DNA of 64,000 bases from an uncultured bacterium. Lineage in GTDB: Bacteria > Bacillota > Clostridia > Lachnospirales > Lachnospiraceae. The notes under the pieces are model-generated. The model did not search any database, was not told where the DNA came from, and saw only the letters and a list, made by a program, of their open reading frames with translations. The stretch is from contig CANDBT010000023.1 of the NCBI GenBank assembly GCA_947383005.1, positions 1 to 64,000 of the forward strand. The letters are read 5' to 3'. Below are positions 17,532-26,781 of this stretch, piece after piece (position 1 is the first letter of the stretch; each line of letters opens with the position of its first letter). A program made the position numbers and the translations under genes.

Positions 17532-17843
17532 ATGACAAAGGAAGAGCTGATTTCAAGGGCAAAATTGCGGATACGCAAAATGTCCGCTGATACCCTGGAC
17601 CAGGATGTGGGGCAACTGGTGGAGGTTGCCCTTGCAGACCTAAAGCGGATAGGGGTGCATCCGTCATACCTGGACCCGGAGGACATTAAAGACCCGTTGA
17701 TTGTGGAAGCCGCCTTGCTCTATACAGATGCAAATTTTGGGCACCCGGACAACCACAAGGAACTGATGGAATCCTATAACATGATTTGCACGAAAATAAA
17801 GGGCGGTGGCTACAATCGAAGCAATAGTGAAACTGTTGGTTAA
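17532..17843 (+). CDS. Head-tail connector (gp6-like), 103 aa
   Basis: Short helical protein with VEVALADLKRIGV and LIVEAALLYTDANFGHPDN, the pattern of HK97 gp6/SPP1 gp15 adaptors that sit under the portal. It follows the capsid gene as in related phages and overlaps the next gene. Confidence 0.8.
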   Translation: MTKEELISRAKLRIRKMSADTLDQDVGQLVEVALADLKRIGVHPSYLDPEDIKDPLIVEAALLYTDANFGHPDNHKELMESYNMICTKIKGGGYNRSNSETVG

Positions 17844-18093
17844 AAAGAACCAAAAGGAATACCTGGAAAAAGAAGCCTATGGAACCATACACCCGGTAGG
17901 CCGTGACGAATTTACGGCAGCAGGGCAGAAAAGTTTCAAGGCATCCATGATGGTTGAGGTTTGGGGATTTGAATATGAGGGGCAGACGGAAATCATGGTG
18001 GACGGCAAGGTGATGGCCGTCTATCGGACGTATGGCCCAAAAAGCAACGGAAAGATTGAACTTTATGCCGGGGAAAGGGTTGGTAAATCTTGA
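17806..18093 (+). CDS. Head closure / stopper protein, 95 aa
   Basis: GTG 17806 start, overlapping the connector by 38 bases. A beta-barrel-like sequence with MVEVWGFEYEGQTEIMVDGKVMAVYRTY matches phage head-closure (Ftn-like) proteins in size, place and strand pattern. It overlaps the next gene start by 4 bases. Confidence 0.7.
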   Translation: MATIEAIVKLLVKKNQKEYLEKEAYGTIHPVGRDEFTAAGQKSFKASMMVEVWGFEYEGQTEIMVDGKVMAVYRTYGPKSNGKIELYAGERVGKS

Positions 18094-18485
18094 GGACATC
18101 TATTGACGGCCTGGGGGATGCCATAATGGCACAGTTGGAAGATTGGAACGAAAATACAGTAAAGCGTGCGGCGAATGAAACCTTTGAAGAATTAGCGGAA
18201 ATGGCAGCAGGGGAGTTAAAAAAGGGCGGCCCATACACGAAGCGGACCGGAAAATATCAAAAGGATTGGGCATATGAGCAGAGGATAAGCAGGGCATCCG
18301 CCATATCTGGAATAAAAAATTATTCCGTGTATAACAAAGGCCATTATCAGATAATCCACCTATTGGAAAAAGGACACCAATCAAGAAACGGCGGCAGGGT
18401 GAGGGCGTATGAACACGTTGGGCCGGTAAATGACACCCTGGGGGAATTGGCCGTGCAAAAAATATCACAGAAAGTAGGAAGATAG
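18090..18485 (+). CDS. HK97 gp10-like tail completion protein, 131 aa
   Basis: TTG 18090 start. The GGPYTKRTGKYQKDWAYE and HLLEKGHQSRNGGRVRAYEHVGP segments are typical of the HK97 gp10/minor tail completion family that joins head and tail. Ordered between stopper and terminator as expected. Confidence 0.85.
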   Translation: MRTSIDGLGDAIMAQLEDWNENTVKRAANETFEELAEMAAGELKKGGPYTKRTGKYQKDWAYEQRISRASAISGIKNYSVYNKGHYQIIHLLEKGHQSRNGGRVRAYEHVGPVNDTLGELAVQKISQKVGR

Positions 18486-18486
18486 C

Positions 18487-18864
18487 ATGGGGGTTGAAAC
18501 ACTGGTGCAGAGGGCAAGGGCATTTTCTGAAAAATATGGAATACCGCTTGCAAAGAACCAATTTGAGGGAACCGTTGATGACCCGGTGCCGCCGCTTCCC
18601 TATATGGTTTATATGCTTCCGCATGATACGGGCAGGGGAGCGGACAACCTAAACAATTTAAAGGCCAGGGACTTTGACCTGGAATTATATACCGTGGCGG
18701 ATGATGAAGAACGGGAGGACCTGGCCGGAAAGATGGAAGCGGAGATTTTCCCGGATGTGGAATATGAAATGTACCTGGCCCCTATCCCGGATGAAGAATG
18801 TTTCCAGACGGCCTATGAGGTAAAGGGGCTGCTTACAAAAACGAAAGGAGCGAAAAGAGCATGA
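18487..18864 (+). CDS. Tail terminator protein, 125 aa
   Basis: Caps the tail tube. Recognised from PLPYMVYMLPHD, FDLELYTVADDEE and the alpha/beta length of the gpU/TrP family, plus its position between gp10 and the tail tube gene. It overlaps the tube gene by 4 bases. Confidence 0.75.
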   Translation: MGVETLVQRARAFSEKYGIPLAKNQFEGTVDDPVPPLPYMVYMLPHDTGRGADNLNNLKARDFDLELYTVADDEEREDLAGKMEAEIFPDVEYEMYLAPIPDEECFQTAYEVKGLLTKTKGAKRA

Positions 18865-19478
18865 ACAAAGAAAGCATTGTCTTAGGTTCCGGCGATTTAT
18901 ATTGCACGGAGTTTGAGGGGACGGACAAGGAATTGCCAACCAATGAAGTGTTGGAAACGGAAGAAAACCGCCTGGGGCATATCAAGGGCGGCGCAGAAAT
19001 CGAGTATGCGCCCTCTTTCTATGAAGCCAAAGACGATATGGGAAAGGTTTCCAAAGTCATCATAACGGAAGAGGAAGCAACCCTTAAATCCGGGATTATG
19101 ACCTGGTGCGGAACCACATTACAGAAATTATGTCAGACAGCAAGGGTCACGGAGGATAAGGCCAAAAAGAAACGCATTGTGAAGATTGGAGGAATCGGCA
19201 ATGCGGATGGAAAGAAATATATTCTCCATTTCGTACATAAAGACCCGGCGGACGGTGACGTAAGGGTAACAATCGTTGGAAACAACCAGGCCGGATTTAC
19301 CATTGCCTTTGCCAAGGACAGCGAAACCGTCATTGATGCGGAGTTCAAGGCACAGCCCATGGACAAGGAGGGCACGCTTATTCTGTATGAAGAGGATATG
19401 GACGTTACAGAGGAAGCGGCAGGACCCGAAAGCGGAGGGGAGCAGGGCAGCGGAGAGGAACCCGGCGGCGGAGCGTAA
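18861..19478 (+). CDS. Major tail tube protein, 205 aa
   Basis: Beta-rich protein with a low-complexity Gly/Glu C-terminus (from about residue 185), usual for siphovirus tube proteins. The N-terminal VLGSGDLYCTEFEGT and middle GGAEIEYAPSFYEAKDD fit the family. RBS AAAGGAGCG before ATG 18861. Confidence 0.8.
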   Translation: MNKESIVLGSGDLYCTEFEGTDKELPTNEVLETEENRLGHIKGGAEIEYAPSFYEAKDDMGKVSKVIITEEEATLKSGIMTWCGTTLQKLCQTARVTEDKAKKKRIVKIGGIGNADGKKYILHFVHKDPADGDVRVTIVGNNQAGFTIAFAKDSETVIDAEFKAQPMDKEGTLILYEEDMDVTEEAAGPESGGEQGSGEEPGGGA

Positions 19479-19488
19479 GACAGTAAGA

Positions 19489-19520
19489 GCGGCCAGGGAG
19501 AAGCCCCCAGGCCGCTTATT
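19489..19520 (+). terminator. Intergenic hairpin after tail tube gene
   Basis: GCGGCC (19489-19494) pairs with GGCCGC (19510-19515) around a nested GGG/CCC, followed by TTATT. It may reduce read-through from the abundant tube message into the low-level chaperone genes. Confidence 0.4.
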
Positions 19521-19541
19521 CCATGAAAGGAGAATGAGGGC

Positions 19542-20176
19542 ATGGCAGTAAAGGAATTTAATTGTAATAAGCTGAAAAGGACGTTCTGGCCGTTCACACT
19601 GAAAGACAAGACGGACGGGGACGGGAACGTGGTGGAAAAAGGAAAGAAAATCATTGTGAGGATGCCGCAGAAACAAGTCTTTGAAGCCATTAAGGAAATC
19701 CAGAGCATGGAAGAGGAAAACGCCACGGTGGAGGACACGGAAGCCATTTACAGACTGTTGGCGGCGGTTCTGAATAATAATATGGCAAAGGTGAGGGTCG
19801 CGGAAAAGGACCTGGAGGATTACGACATTGAAGAGTGTACGGCAATCCTGGAAGCCTATATGGCTTTTGTGGATGAACTAAAAACGAACCCAAACTAACC
19901 ATTCCCTTTTATCCACGCCAGGATAAAGGGGAAGAGATACCATACACACTTCTTACACGCCCGGAAAAACTGGTAATGGACTATTGCCATGTGGACATAT
20001 ACACGGTCCAGGAAATGGAAATTGACACTTATCTTTTCTTTATGCGTGAAGCAATGATATTTGAAAATTCAAAGACGGAAGAGGGCCGGGAATATCTGAA
20101 AAACTGTTGGAGGATGGAGCAGACGAAGCCGGACCGTGAGGGGTTGCGGAAGAATTTTAAAAGGAAAGGGGGCTGA
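19542..20176 (+). CDS. Tail assembly chaperones G and GT by -1 frameshift
   Basis: Frame 0 (19542..19898, 118 aa) is the short chaperone. A slippery heptamer C_CCA_AAC at 19889-19895, in register, lies right before its TAA. The -1 frame is open through LTIPFYPRQDKGEEIPYTLL and on to TGA 20176, giving a fusion of about 211 aa. Six bases after the heptamer a 13-bp stem (19902-19914 with 19921-19933, one G-U, loop ACGCCA) forms the stimulator. This is the lambda G/GT arrangement directly before the tape measure gene, whose folding the pair assists. Confidence 0.92.
19889..19933 (+). promoter_or_regulatory. Programmed -1 frameshift signal (slippery site and hairpin)
   Basis: CCCAAAC at 19889-19895, spacer of 6 bases containing the zero-frame stop, then a 13-bp hairpin at 19902-19933. 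Confidence 0.9.
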
Positions 20177-20180
20177 TGCC

Positions 20181-23100
20181 ATGGCACGGAAGAGCGGAAA
20201 CAACATACAAGGCATAACAATCGAGATCGGCGGAGATGCGACAAAACTTGAAAAAGCCCTTTCCGGCGTGGAGGGAAAAGTAAAAAGCACCCAGGAGGAA
20301 TTAAAAGAAGTGGAAAAGCTGTTGAAGCTGGACCCAAAGAACACGGAAGCCCTGGCACAGAAGCAGCAACTTCTTTCAAAAGCAATAAGCGAAACAAAGG
20401 AAAAACTGGACGTTCTGAAAACGGCGGAAGCCCAGGTGGAAGAGCAGTTCAGACGGGGAGAGGTTTCAGAAGAACAGTACCGTGCTTTAAAACGTGAGAT
20501 TGAAGCAACCGAACAATCATTGAAAAGGTTGGAAGAGGAAGCCAAGCAAAGCAATATTACTCTGGAAAAGGTGGGAAATGCCTTTGGAAAGATAGGCGAA
20601 ACGTCAACCAACCTGGGAAAAAAGATGATGCCCGTCACCACGGCAATCACGGGGATGGGGACGGTGGCCGGGACCATGGCAAGCAACTTTGAAGATGCCA
20701 TGGCAAAGGTTTCCACCATTGCGGATGAAACGGAAGTGCCCATAAGCGATTTGGAAACGGCCATTCTAAATCTGTCGGATGAAACGGGAATAGCCGCCAC
20801 GGATATTGCGGATAACGTATACAATGCCATTTCCGCCGGACAATCCACCGGGGATGCCGTTAATTTCGTTTCTAATGCCACGAAACTTGCAAAGGCAGGA
20901 TTCGCAGAAAGTGGGGATGCCCTGGACATCCTCACAACGATAATGAACGCATACGGGATGGAAGCGGACAAGGTAACGGACGTTTCCGATATGCTTATTC
21001 AAACACAGAACTTAGGCAAAACAACAGTGGCGGAACTGTCAAGCGCAATGGGAAAGGTGATACCAACGGCAAAAGCCCAGGGCGTGGAGTTGGACAGCCT
21101 TTGCGGAGCCTATGCCGTGATGACCTCTAACGGTATCGCAACGGCGGAAACCACCACATATTTAAACAGTATGCTTAATGAGTTGGGGAAGCAGGGAAGC
21201 ACGGCGGCCACAGCTTTTGCAAAAGGAACGGAGCATATCAAGGAGGGCGGCCTTACTATGGCGGAAGCCATGGAGCAGGGGTGGAGCCTTACGGACGTTC
21301 TAAGCATCCTGGATGAACAGGCATATGAAAGCGGTACAAGCATTTCCAATATGTTTTCCAGTGCGGAAGCAGGGAAAGCGGCAAACGTGTTGTGGGACAA
21401 TGCGGAAAAGCTGAACAGTGCCGTGGAGCAGATGGGGGACAGTGCAGGGGCCACGGAAACGGCCTTTGGGAAACTGGACACCACAAGCAATAAAATAAAG
21501 ATTTCTGTAAATCAGTTGAAAAATACGGCCATTGATTTAGGGGGGACGTTGCTAGACACGCTACAGCCAACCATAAAGAAAGTGACCGATAAGATAAAGG
21601 AATTTTCGGATTGGTTCAAAAACCTAAACGAGAGCCAGAAACAGACCATCATAAAGATTGCCGCAGTGGTGGCGGCAATCGGACCGGCTTTAATTGCCTT
21701 TGGAAAAATGTCCACCGGGATTTCAAAGATAATAGGCGTGGCCGTGAAGCTGAAAGGGGCATTAGGGGCAGGGGGTGGCATTGCCAAAGTGCTTACCATG
21801 CTTACCGGGCCGGTGGGAATAGCCATTGCGGCAATAGCCGCCCTGGCAGCAGGATTTGTGTCACTCTATAAAACGAATGATGAATTTAGGGAAAAGGTGG
21901 ACAATGCACTGGCAAAGGTGAAGCAAGCCTTTTCCGATATGTGGGTGAAAATTCAGCCTATCATAGAGCAGATAAAGCAAGCATTTATGAAATTGCTCAA
22001 CGCCTTGCAACCCGTGTTCGAGTTTATCCTTACATATATCGGTTCCATAGTGAACGGCATCATTTCCGCAGTCGCTCCTATTATGTCGGCGGTTCAAAAC
22101 GTGATTGAGTTTGTGACGAATATCATCCAGGCTTTTACCGCACTTTTGAGCGGAGATTTCGAGGGATTTTTTTCACATATCAAGGCCGCCCTACAAAATG
22201 CCATTGATTTTGCCAAGAATATCATCCAGGCATGGGTAAATTTCATAGTAGGATTTTTTGAGGGATTCGGCGTTGATGTAAAGAAGATATTTTCAGACAT
22301 ATGGACCGGGATTGTGTCAATATTTCAAGGCGTGGGTCAATGGTTCAAGGACCGTTTCACAGAAGCATACAACGGCGTGACGGGCGTATTTGCGGCTATT
22401 GGTTCCTGGTTTGGGGCACGGTGGAACGATATAAAGAACGCCCTTGCCACGGTGGCATCCTGGTTCCTTACCATGTTTACCAATGCGTACAACAACGTGA
22501 CCCGTGTATTTGCGGCTATTGGTTCCTGGTTTGGGGCACGGTGGAACGATATAAAGAACGCCCTTGCCACGGTGGCATCCTGGTTTCTTACCATGTTTAC
22601 CAACGCCTACAACAACGTGACCCGTGTATTTGCGGCAATCGGTTCCTGGTTTGGGGCCAGATGGACGGAAATAAAATCCGCCCTTGCAAACGTGGCATCC
22701 TGGTTTTCGACCACATTCCAAAACGCATACCAGGGAGTGGTGAACGCATTTTCAAACGTGGTTTCGTTCTTTTCCGGCCTATGGGAGAAAATCAAGGGCT
22801 GTTTTGTGGATGTGGGCGTGAAAATCGGTTCCGCCGTTGGGGATGCCTTTAAAACGGCAATCAATAGCTGCCTTTCCACCATAGAAGGCGTGGTGAATAA
22901 ATTTATCAGAATGATAAACGGCGTAATTGATGTCATCAATGAAATACCAGGCGTTTCTTTAGGGGAAATAAGCACCATATCATTGCCAAGACTGGCAAAG
23001 GGAGGTGTATTGAGAGAGGGCCAGGCCATGGTGGCGGAAGCTGGCCCGGAACTTTTGAGCATGGTAAACGGAAAGGCGGTTGTAACGCCGCTTACGGGGA

Positions 23101-23258
23101 GTGCTAAAAATAAGGCCATGGAGAATGCCGGAAACGGCGGCGGTGGGTATGTGCAGAATGTGAACATCACAAGCCCCAAGGCGTTAAGTCCTTATGAAGT
23201 GGGCAGACAGACCAGGCTACAGACCAGGGCCATGATTTTAAGGATGCAAAGGGGGTAA
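20181..23258 (+). CDS. Tail tape measure protein, 1025 aa
   Basis: Sets tail length. The N-terminus (residues 1-140) is a coiled coil with GVEGKVKSTQEELKEVEKLL. A phage tape-measure core follows (ETTTYLNSMLNELGKQG, about 320-340), then hydrophobic segments near 540-570, Trp-rich repeats and a C-terminal AKGGVLREGQAMVAEAGPE motif shared by many tape measures. ATG 20181 (MARKSGNN) follows AAAGGGGGC. Three 40-residue repeats occupy residues about 734-853. Confidence 0.93.
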   Translation: MARKSGNNIQGITIEIGGDATKLEKALSGVEGKVKSTQEELKEVEKLLKLDPKNTEALAQKQQLLSKAISETKEKLDVLKTAEAQVEEQFRRGEVSEEQYRALKREIEATEQSLKRLEEEAKQSNITLEKVGNAFGKIGETSTNLGKKMMPVTTAITGMGTVAGTMASNFEDAMAKVSTIADETEVPISDLETAILNLSDETGIAATDIADNVYNAISAGQSTGDAVNFVSNATKLAKAGFAESGDALDILTTIMNAYGMEADKVTDVSDMLIQTQNLGKTTVAELSSAMGKVIPTAKAQGVELDSLCGAYAVMTSNGIATAETTTYLNSMLNELGKQGSTAATAFAKGTEHIKEGGLTMAEAMEQGWSLTDVLSILDEQAYESGTSISNMFSSAEAGKAANVLWDNAEKLNSAVEQMGDSAGATETAFGKLDTTSNKIKISVNQLKNTAIDLGGTLLDTLQPTIKKVTDKIKEFSDWFKNLNESQKQTIIKIAAVVAAIGPALIAFGKMSTGISKIIGVAVKLKGALGAGGGIAKVLTMLTGPVGIAIAAIAALAAGFVSLYKTNDEFREKVDNALAKVKQAFSDMWVKIQPIIEQIKQAFMKLLNALQPVFEFILTYIGSIVNGIISAVAPIMSAVQNVIEFVTNIIQAFTALLSGDFEGFFSHIKAALQNAIDFAKNIIQAWVNFIVGFFEGFGVDVKKIFSDIWTGIVSIFQGVGQWFKDRFTEAYNGVTGVFAAIGSWFGARWNDIKNALATVASWFLTMFTNAYNNVTRVFAAIGSWFGARWNDIKNALATVASWFLTMFTNAYNNVTRVFAAIGSWFGARWTEIKSALANVASWFSTTFQNAYQGVVNAFSNVVSFFSGLWEKIKGCFVDVGVKIGSAVGDAFKTAINSCLSTIEGVVNKFIRMINGVIDVINEIPGVSLGEISTISLPRLAKGGVLREGQAMVAEAGPELLSMVNGKAVVTPLTGSAKNKAMENAGNGGGGYVQNVNITSPKALSPYEVGRQTRLQTRAMILRMQRG
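22381..22740 (+). repeat. Three tandem 120-bp repeats in the tape measure gene
   Basis: Units 22381-22500, 22501-22620 and 22621-22740. Units 1 and 2 differ at about 6 of 120 bases; unit 3 is more diverged. Each encodes FAAIGSWFGARW and VASWF. Confidence 0.9.
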
Positions 23259-23262
23259 TCCA

Positions 23263-24213
23263 GTGTCAGACATTAAAGTGATATGCACAAGTGACAAGAA
23301 CGTGGCGTTGACCTTTACCTGGGACGGGTTTACCCCGTTCCATCTGGTGGACATAGAGGGCATATACGGGATAGAAAGCAACGTGGTAACAAGCGAGAAC
23401 ACAACCACGGACGGAAGCACATACCAGGGAGCCACGGCAAAGGAAAGAAACATTGTGCTGACCGTGGAAATGGATGGGGACTATAAGGAGAACAGAAACC
23501 TTTTATACCGCACGTTCCCCATAAAGCGGACCGGCAGTATGCAGTACATAGAGGACGGGGAAGCCAAGACCATTGATTATGAGGTTGAAAACATCATACC
23601 GGGAGCCACAACAGGCGTGGTGCGTGACTATACCATTTCCTTAAAATGCACGGACCCGTATTTCAAGGACCTGGCAGACATTGAAGTGGTGATGGCATCA
23701 TGGGTCAGTGATTTCTTTTTCCCGGCGTGCTTCCCGGAAGAGGGCGTTATATTTGGGCACCGGGAAGCTGAATTGGTAAAGGAAATCGAAAATGACAGCG
23801 GTGCCGACAATATCGGCATTGTGGTAATCTTTCATGCGGACGGCACCGTGAAGAACCCGGCCATATACCATGCAGAAAGCGGAGAATTTACAAAGGTTGG
23901 ATATGCGGAGAACAATTTCACCATGGCATCCGGCCAGTATGTCATCATAAACACTTATACGGGGAAAAAGAACATATACCTTTTGGACGGCGTGACCCAG
24001 GCGGAGATTGAGAACCATAAAAACACTTATGGGGTGATTGATTGGGATGCCGTGATTGAGCGGTACGGAACCGTGATAAATGAATACCTGGATGAAGATG
24101 GGGACTTTATACAGTTGCAAGATGGGACCAATACCCTTACCTATTCGGCGGATGAGGGAGTGAACTATCTTTCCATATCGGTATATTACAGAATTTCATA
24201 TTTGGGGGTGTAG
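23263..24213 (+). CDS. Distal tail protein (Dit-like), 316 aa
   Basis: Sipho_tail/Dit proteins form the hub at the tail tip. Evidence: position after the tape measure, the N-terminal beta domain with LTVEMDGDYKENRNLLYRTF, PIKRTGSMQYIEDGEAKTID, and the galectin-like C-terminal half. GTG start 23263, 4 bases after the tape measure stop. Confidence 0.85.
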   Translation: MSDIKVICTSDKNVALTFTWDGFTPFHLVDIEGIYGIESNVVTSENTTTDGSTYQGATAKERNIVLTVEMDGDYKENRNLLYRTFPIKRTGSMQYIEDGEAKTIDYEVENIIPGATTGVVRDYTISLKCTDPYFKDLADIEVVMASWVSDFFFPACFPEEGVIFGHREAELVKEIENDSGADNIGIVVIFHADGTVKNPAIYHAESGEFTKVGYAENNFTMASGQYVIINTYTGKKNIYLLDGVTQAEIENHKNTYGVIDWDAVIERYGTVINEYLDEDGDFIQLQDGTNTLTYSADEGVNYLSISVYYRISYLGV

Positions 24214-24215
24214 GA

Positions 24216-25262
24216 ATGGAGATACACGTTTATGACCGAAACCTTAGACGGTTGGGGCACATTGAAAATCATACGTCCCTACAGTGGCACAGAAAATATT
24301 ATGAGTGTGGGGAATTTGAACTACATTGCCCCGTAACGGCGGAAAATCTTAGGCTTTTGAAGCCGGGCAACGTCATAACCAAAGGGGACAATAAACTGGA
24401 AGCCGCCGTGATACGGGGGGACCAGACGGAAGAGGAAAGCACGCTTGTAAATGAGATTACCAGGAACGGGAAGTTTCTTCCCGTGTACCTGGGGGACCGG
24501 CTGACCGGGCCGCTTTTCAATTACAACGGAACCGTGGAGGATGCCATGCGTTTTATGTTGGGCAGGATGGCAGCAGTTCCACTATTGCAGATTGCAGAGG
24601 GGATCGGGGACAAGACAAAGATACAGTTCCAGGCCACTTACAAGAACGTCCTGGAATATCTCACCAAACTGGCGAGGTATGCGGAAATCGGGTTCCGTGT
24701 GGTGCCGGATTTCAAGAAAAAAACCATGACCTTTGAAACCTACAAGGGCATAGACAGAACCCAGGCACAAGGGAAAAATCCAAGGGTCATCTTTTCGGAA
24801 AGCTATGATAATCTGAACCAGGCAAAGCACAATTACAGTGATGCCACAATGAAAACCAAAGTTGTTGTGGGAGGGGCCGGGGAGGGGCTAAACCGTATCT
24901 ATGTGACCGTGGGCGGCGGAAGCGGTTTTGACTTACGGGAAGTGTTTTTGGATGCAAAGGACATAAACAAGGATGAACTGACGGAAGCGGCGTACATGGC
25001 CGCATTGCGGACCAGGGGGCAGGAATACCTAAATGAGAACAAGGTATTTGAAAACTTTGAAGCTGAAGCCGAAGCGGACGTGAATTTCATCTACCAAAAG
25101 GATTATGACCTGGGGGACGTGGTGACGGTAAAGAAGAAAAAGTGGGGCACTTCCCAAAATCTTAGGATAACGGAACTTTGCGAGGTTTACGAATACGGGG
25201 GGATGTATGTTGTGCCCACTTTTGGGGATGCCCTGCCAACGGCAATAAAATGGGACGATTAG
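24216..25262 (+). CDS. Tail hub protein, ReqiPepy6 gp37-like, 348 aa
   Basis: Matches the siphovirus gp37-like family: HVYDRNLRRLGHIENHTSLQW at the start and YNLGDVVTVKKK-type (YDLGDVVTVKKKKWG) near the end. These proteins sit at the tail tip between Dit and the receptor-binding module, equivalent to the hub/Tal N-terminal ring. GGAATG spacing to the preceding stop is 2 bases. Confidence 0.85.
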   Translation: MEIHVYDRNLRRLGHIENHTSLQWHRKYYECGEFELHCPVTAENLRLLKPGNVITKGDNKLEAAVIRGDQTEEESTLVNEITRNGKFLPVYLGDRLTGPLFNYNGTVEDAMRFMLGRMAAVPLLQIAEGIGDKTKIQFQATYKNVLEYLTKLARYAEIGFRVVPDFKKKTMTFETYKGIDRTQAQGKNPRVIFSESYDNLNQAKHNYSDATMKTKVVVGGAGEGLNRIYVTVGGGSGFDLREVFLDAKDINKDELTEAAYMAALRTRGQEYLNENKVFENFEAEAEADVNFIYQKDYDLGDVVTVKKKKWGTSQNLRITELCEVYEYGGMYVVPTFGDALPTAIKWDD

Positions 25263-25281
25263 AGGAAAGGAGGGAAAGACA

Positions 25282-26757
25282 ATGGCAGTAAGAGGTTTCT
25301 TCTACAACGCCACGGATTTGAACGATAAGGAGCGCAGATACAACGGCCAGGATATGAACGAAGATAAAGCCCCTTTCTACAAAGAGGGCGTTGTATACGG
25401 CCATTTGCAAGTTACCGCAGGGGACGGGATGGAAGTAAAGGTGGACGGCGGAAGCCGGAAAGGGTACGCCTATATCAATCTTCACACCATACATAATACC
25501 GCCGTCCTGCCGCTTACAATAAGCCAGGCAAGCGGAACACTTCCCAGGATTGACCGGGTTATTGTGCGGAATGATGAAACGGAGCGCAGGCCAAGTATTT
25601 TTATCAGAGAGGGGGCATTTTCAAGCAAGCCGCAGCCGCCGGGGCTGATAAACAATGATGTAATCCAGGAAAAAAGCCTGGCCCGTATCTATGTAAAGGC
25701 CGGGGCGGTGGCAATTACCCAGGCAGACATAACAGACGAAAGGGCGGATGATTCCGTGTGTGGGTTCGTGGCTTCACAGTTCAAGGAACTGGACTTCTCA
25801 CAATTCCTTTCACAGTTCAACGCCTGGTTCGCAGAAGAGAAAAAAGCAATGGAAAAAGACCACGCCGCCTTTGTGAAAGAGTATACCGAACTTATCCAGG
25901 ATTTCACGGATGGCCGGGAAGCTGATTTGGAACAATTTAATGTCTGGCTTGCCAAAGAGAAAAAGGCAATGGAGAAAGACCGCCTTTCCTTTGAGAAAGA
26001 ATATGCCAGGATGACAGAGGATTTCATGGACACCCAGGCGGCGGCATGGGAAAAGTGGTTCACAGAAAAGCAGGATGAACTGGCCGGGGACGTGGCCGGG
26101 AAAATGCAGTTGCAGATTGACAGCCTTAGAACGAAAGTACACAACATGGCGTTCAAGCTATGGATTGCTTACCGCCTGGAAAGCATCCAGGAAGCCGTGA
26201 CCGTGACCCTTTCCAATGTAACCACGGGGAACGTACAGACGGCGGATTTCACGGAAAGCGGCATTGGATTTTATATCACGGAAGCAGGGGACTACACCGT
26301 AAGGACCAATAAAGGGGGCGTTGTGGCAACGCCTAACAGATTTACGGTTGATAATGTGGACCTGATGCACACAATGACCGTTTCGTTGCGTGACGGGGCA
26401 GATAGGGGCTATATCGGCAATTATATGGGTGCATACATCCAAAGGCAGACGGTAAGGGTTTATATTGCCTATCTATTGGAAAGCATCCAGGAGGCCGTCA
26501 CAATCACAATTACCAACGCCACAACGGGGAGGGTGCAGACGGCGGCGGTTTCGGAAAGCGGCGTTGGCTTCCATATCCAGGAAGCCGGGGACTATATCGT
26601 GGAAACGGATATGGAAGCCGTGATGCCCATACCAAGGAAGTTTTCCATTGGAAATGTGGACCATATGCCGCCGGGGTATACAATGACCGTTTCATTGCGT
26701 GAGTGTGCCAATATGGCCTATATAGGCAACTATATTGGAACCCATATATTAGGCTAA
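25282..26757 (+). CDS. Baseplate / receptor-binding-type protein with duplicated C-terminal domain, 491 aa
   Basis: N-terminus (MAVRGFFYNATDLNDKERRYNGQD) resembles upper-baseplate proteins of siphoviruses. Residues about 170-275 are a coiled coil with repeated WFAEEKKAMEKD-like units. Residues about 293-390 and 393-491 are two copies of one beta domain (IAYRLESIQEAVTVTLSN / IAYLLESIQEAVTITITN), suggesting stacked carbohydrate-binding or spacer domains. AAAGGAGGG precedes ATG 25282. Confidence 0.75.
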   Translation: MAVRGFFYNATDLNDKERRYNGQDMNEDKAPFYKEGVVYGHLQVTAGDGMEVKVDGGSRKGYAYINLHTIHNTAVLPLTISQASGTLPRIDRVIVRNDETERRPSIFIREGAFSSKPQPPGLINNDVIQEKSLARIYVKAGAVAITQADITDERADDSVCGFVASQFKELDFSQFLSQFNAWFAEEKKAMEKDHAAFVKEYTELIQDFTDGREADLEQFNVWLAKEKKAMEKDRLSFEKEYARMTEDFMDTQAAAWEKWFTEKQDELAGDVAGKMQLQIDSLRTKVHNMAFKLWIAYRLESIQEAVTVTLSNVTTGNVQTADFTESGIGFYITEAGDYTVRTNKGGVVATPNRFTVDNVDLMHTMTVSLRDGADRGYIGNYMGAYIQRQTVRVYIAYLLESIQEAVTITITNATTGRVQTAAVSESGVGFHIQEAGDYIVETDMEAVMPIPRKFSIGNVDHMPPGYTMTVSLRECANMAYIGNYIGTHILG

Positions 26758-26781
26758 AAAGAAAGCGAGGTAAGAAAGAGG

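Noticed and set aside
22301..22852. Alternative-frame ORF within the tape measure gene
   Set aside because: It is a by-product of the 120-bp repeats; the tape measure frame is continuous and recognisable.
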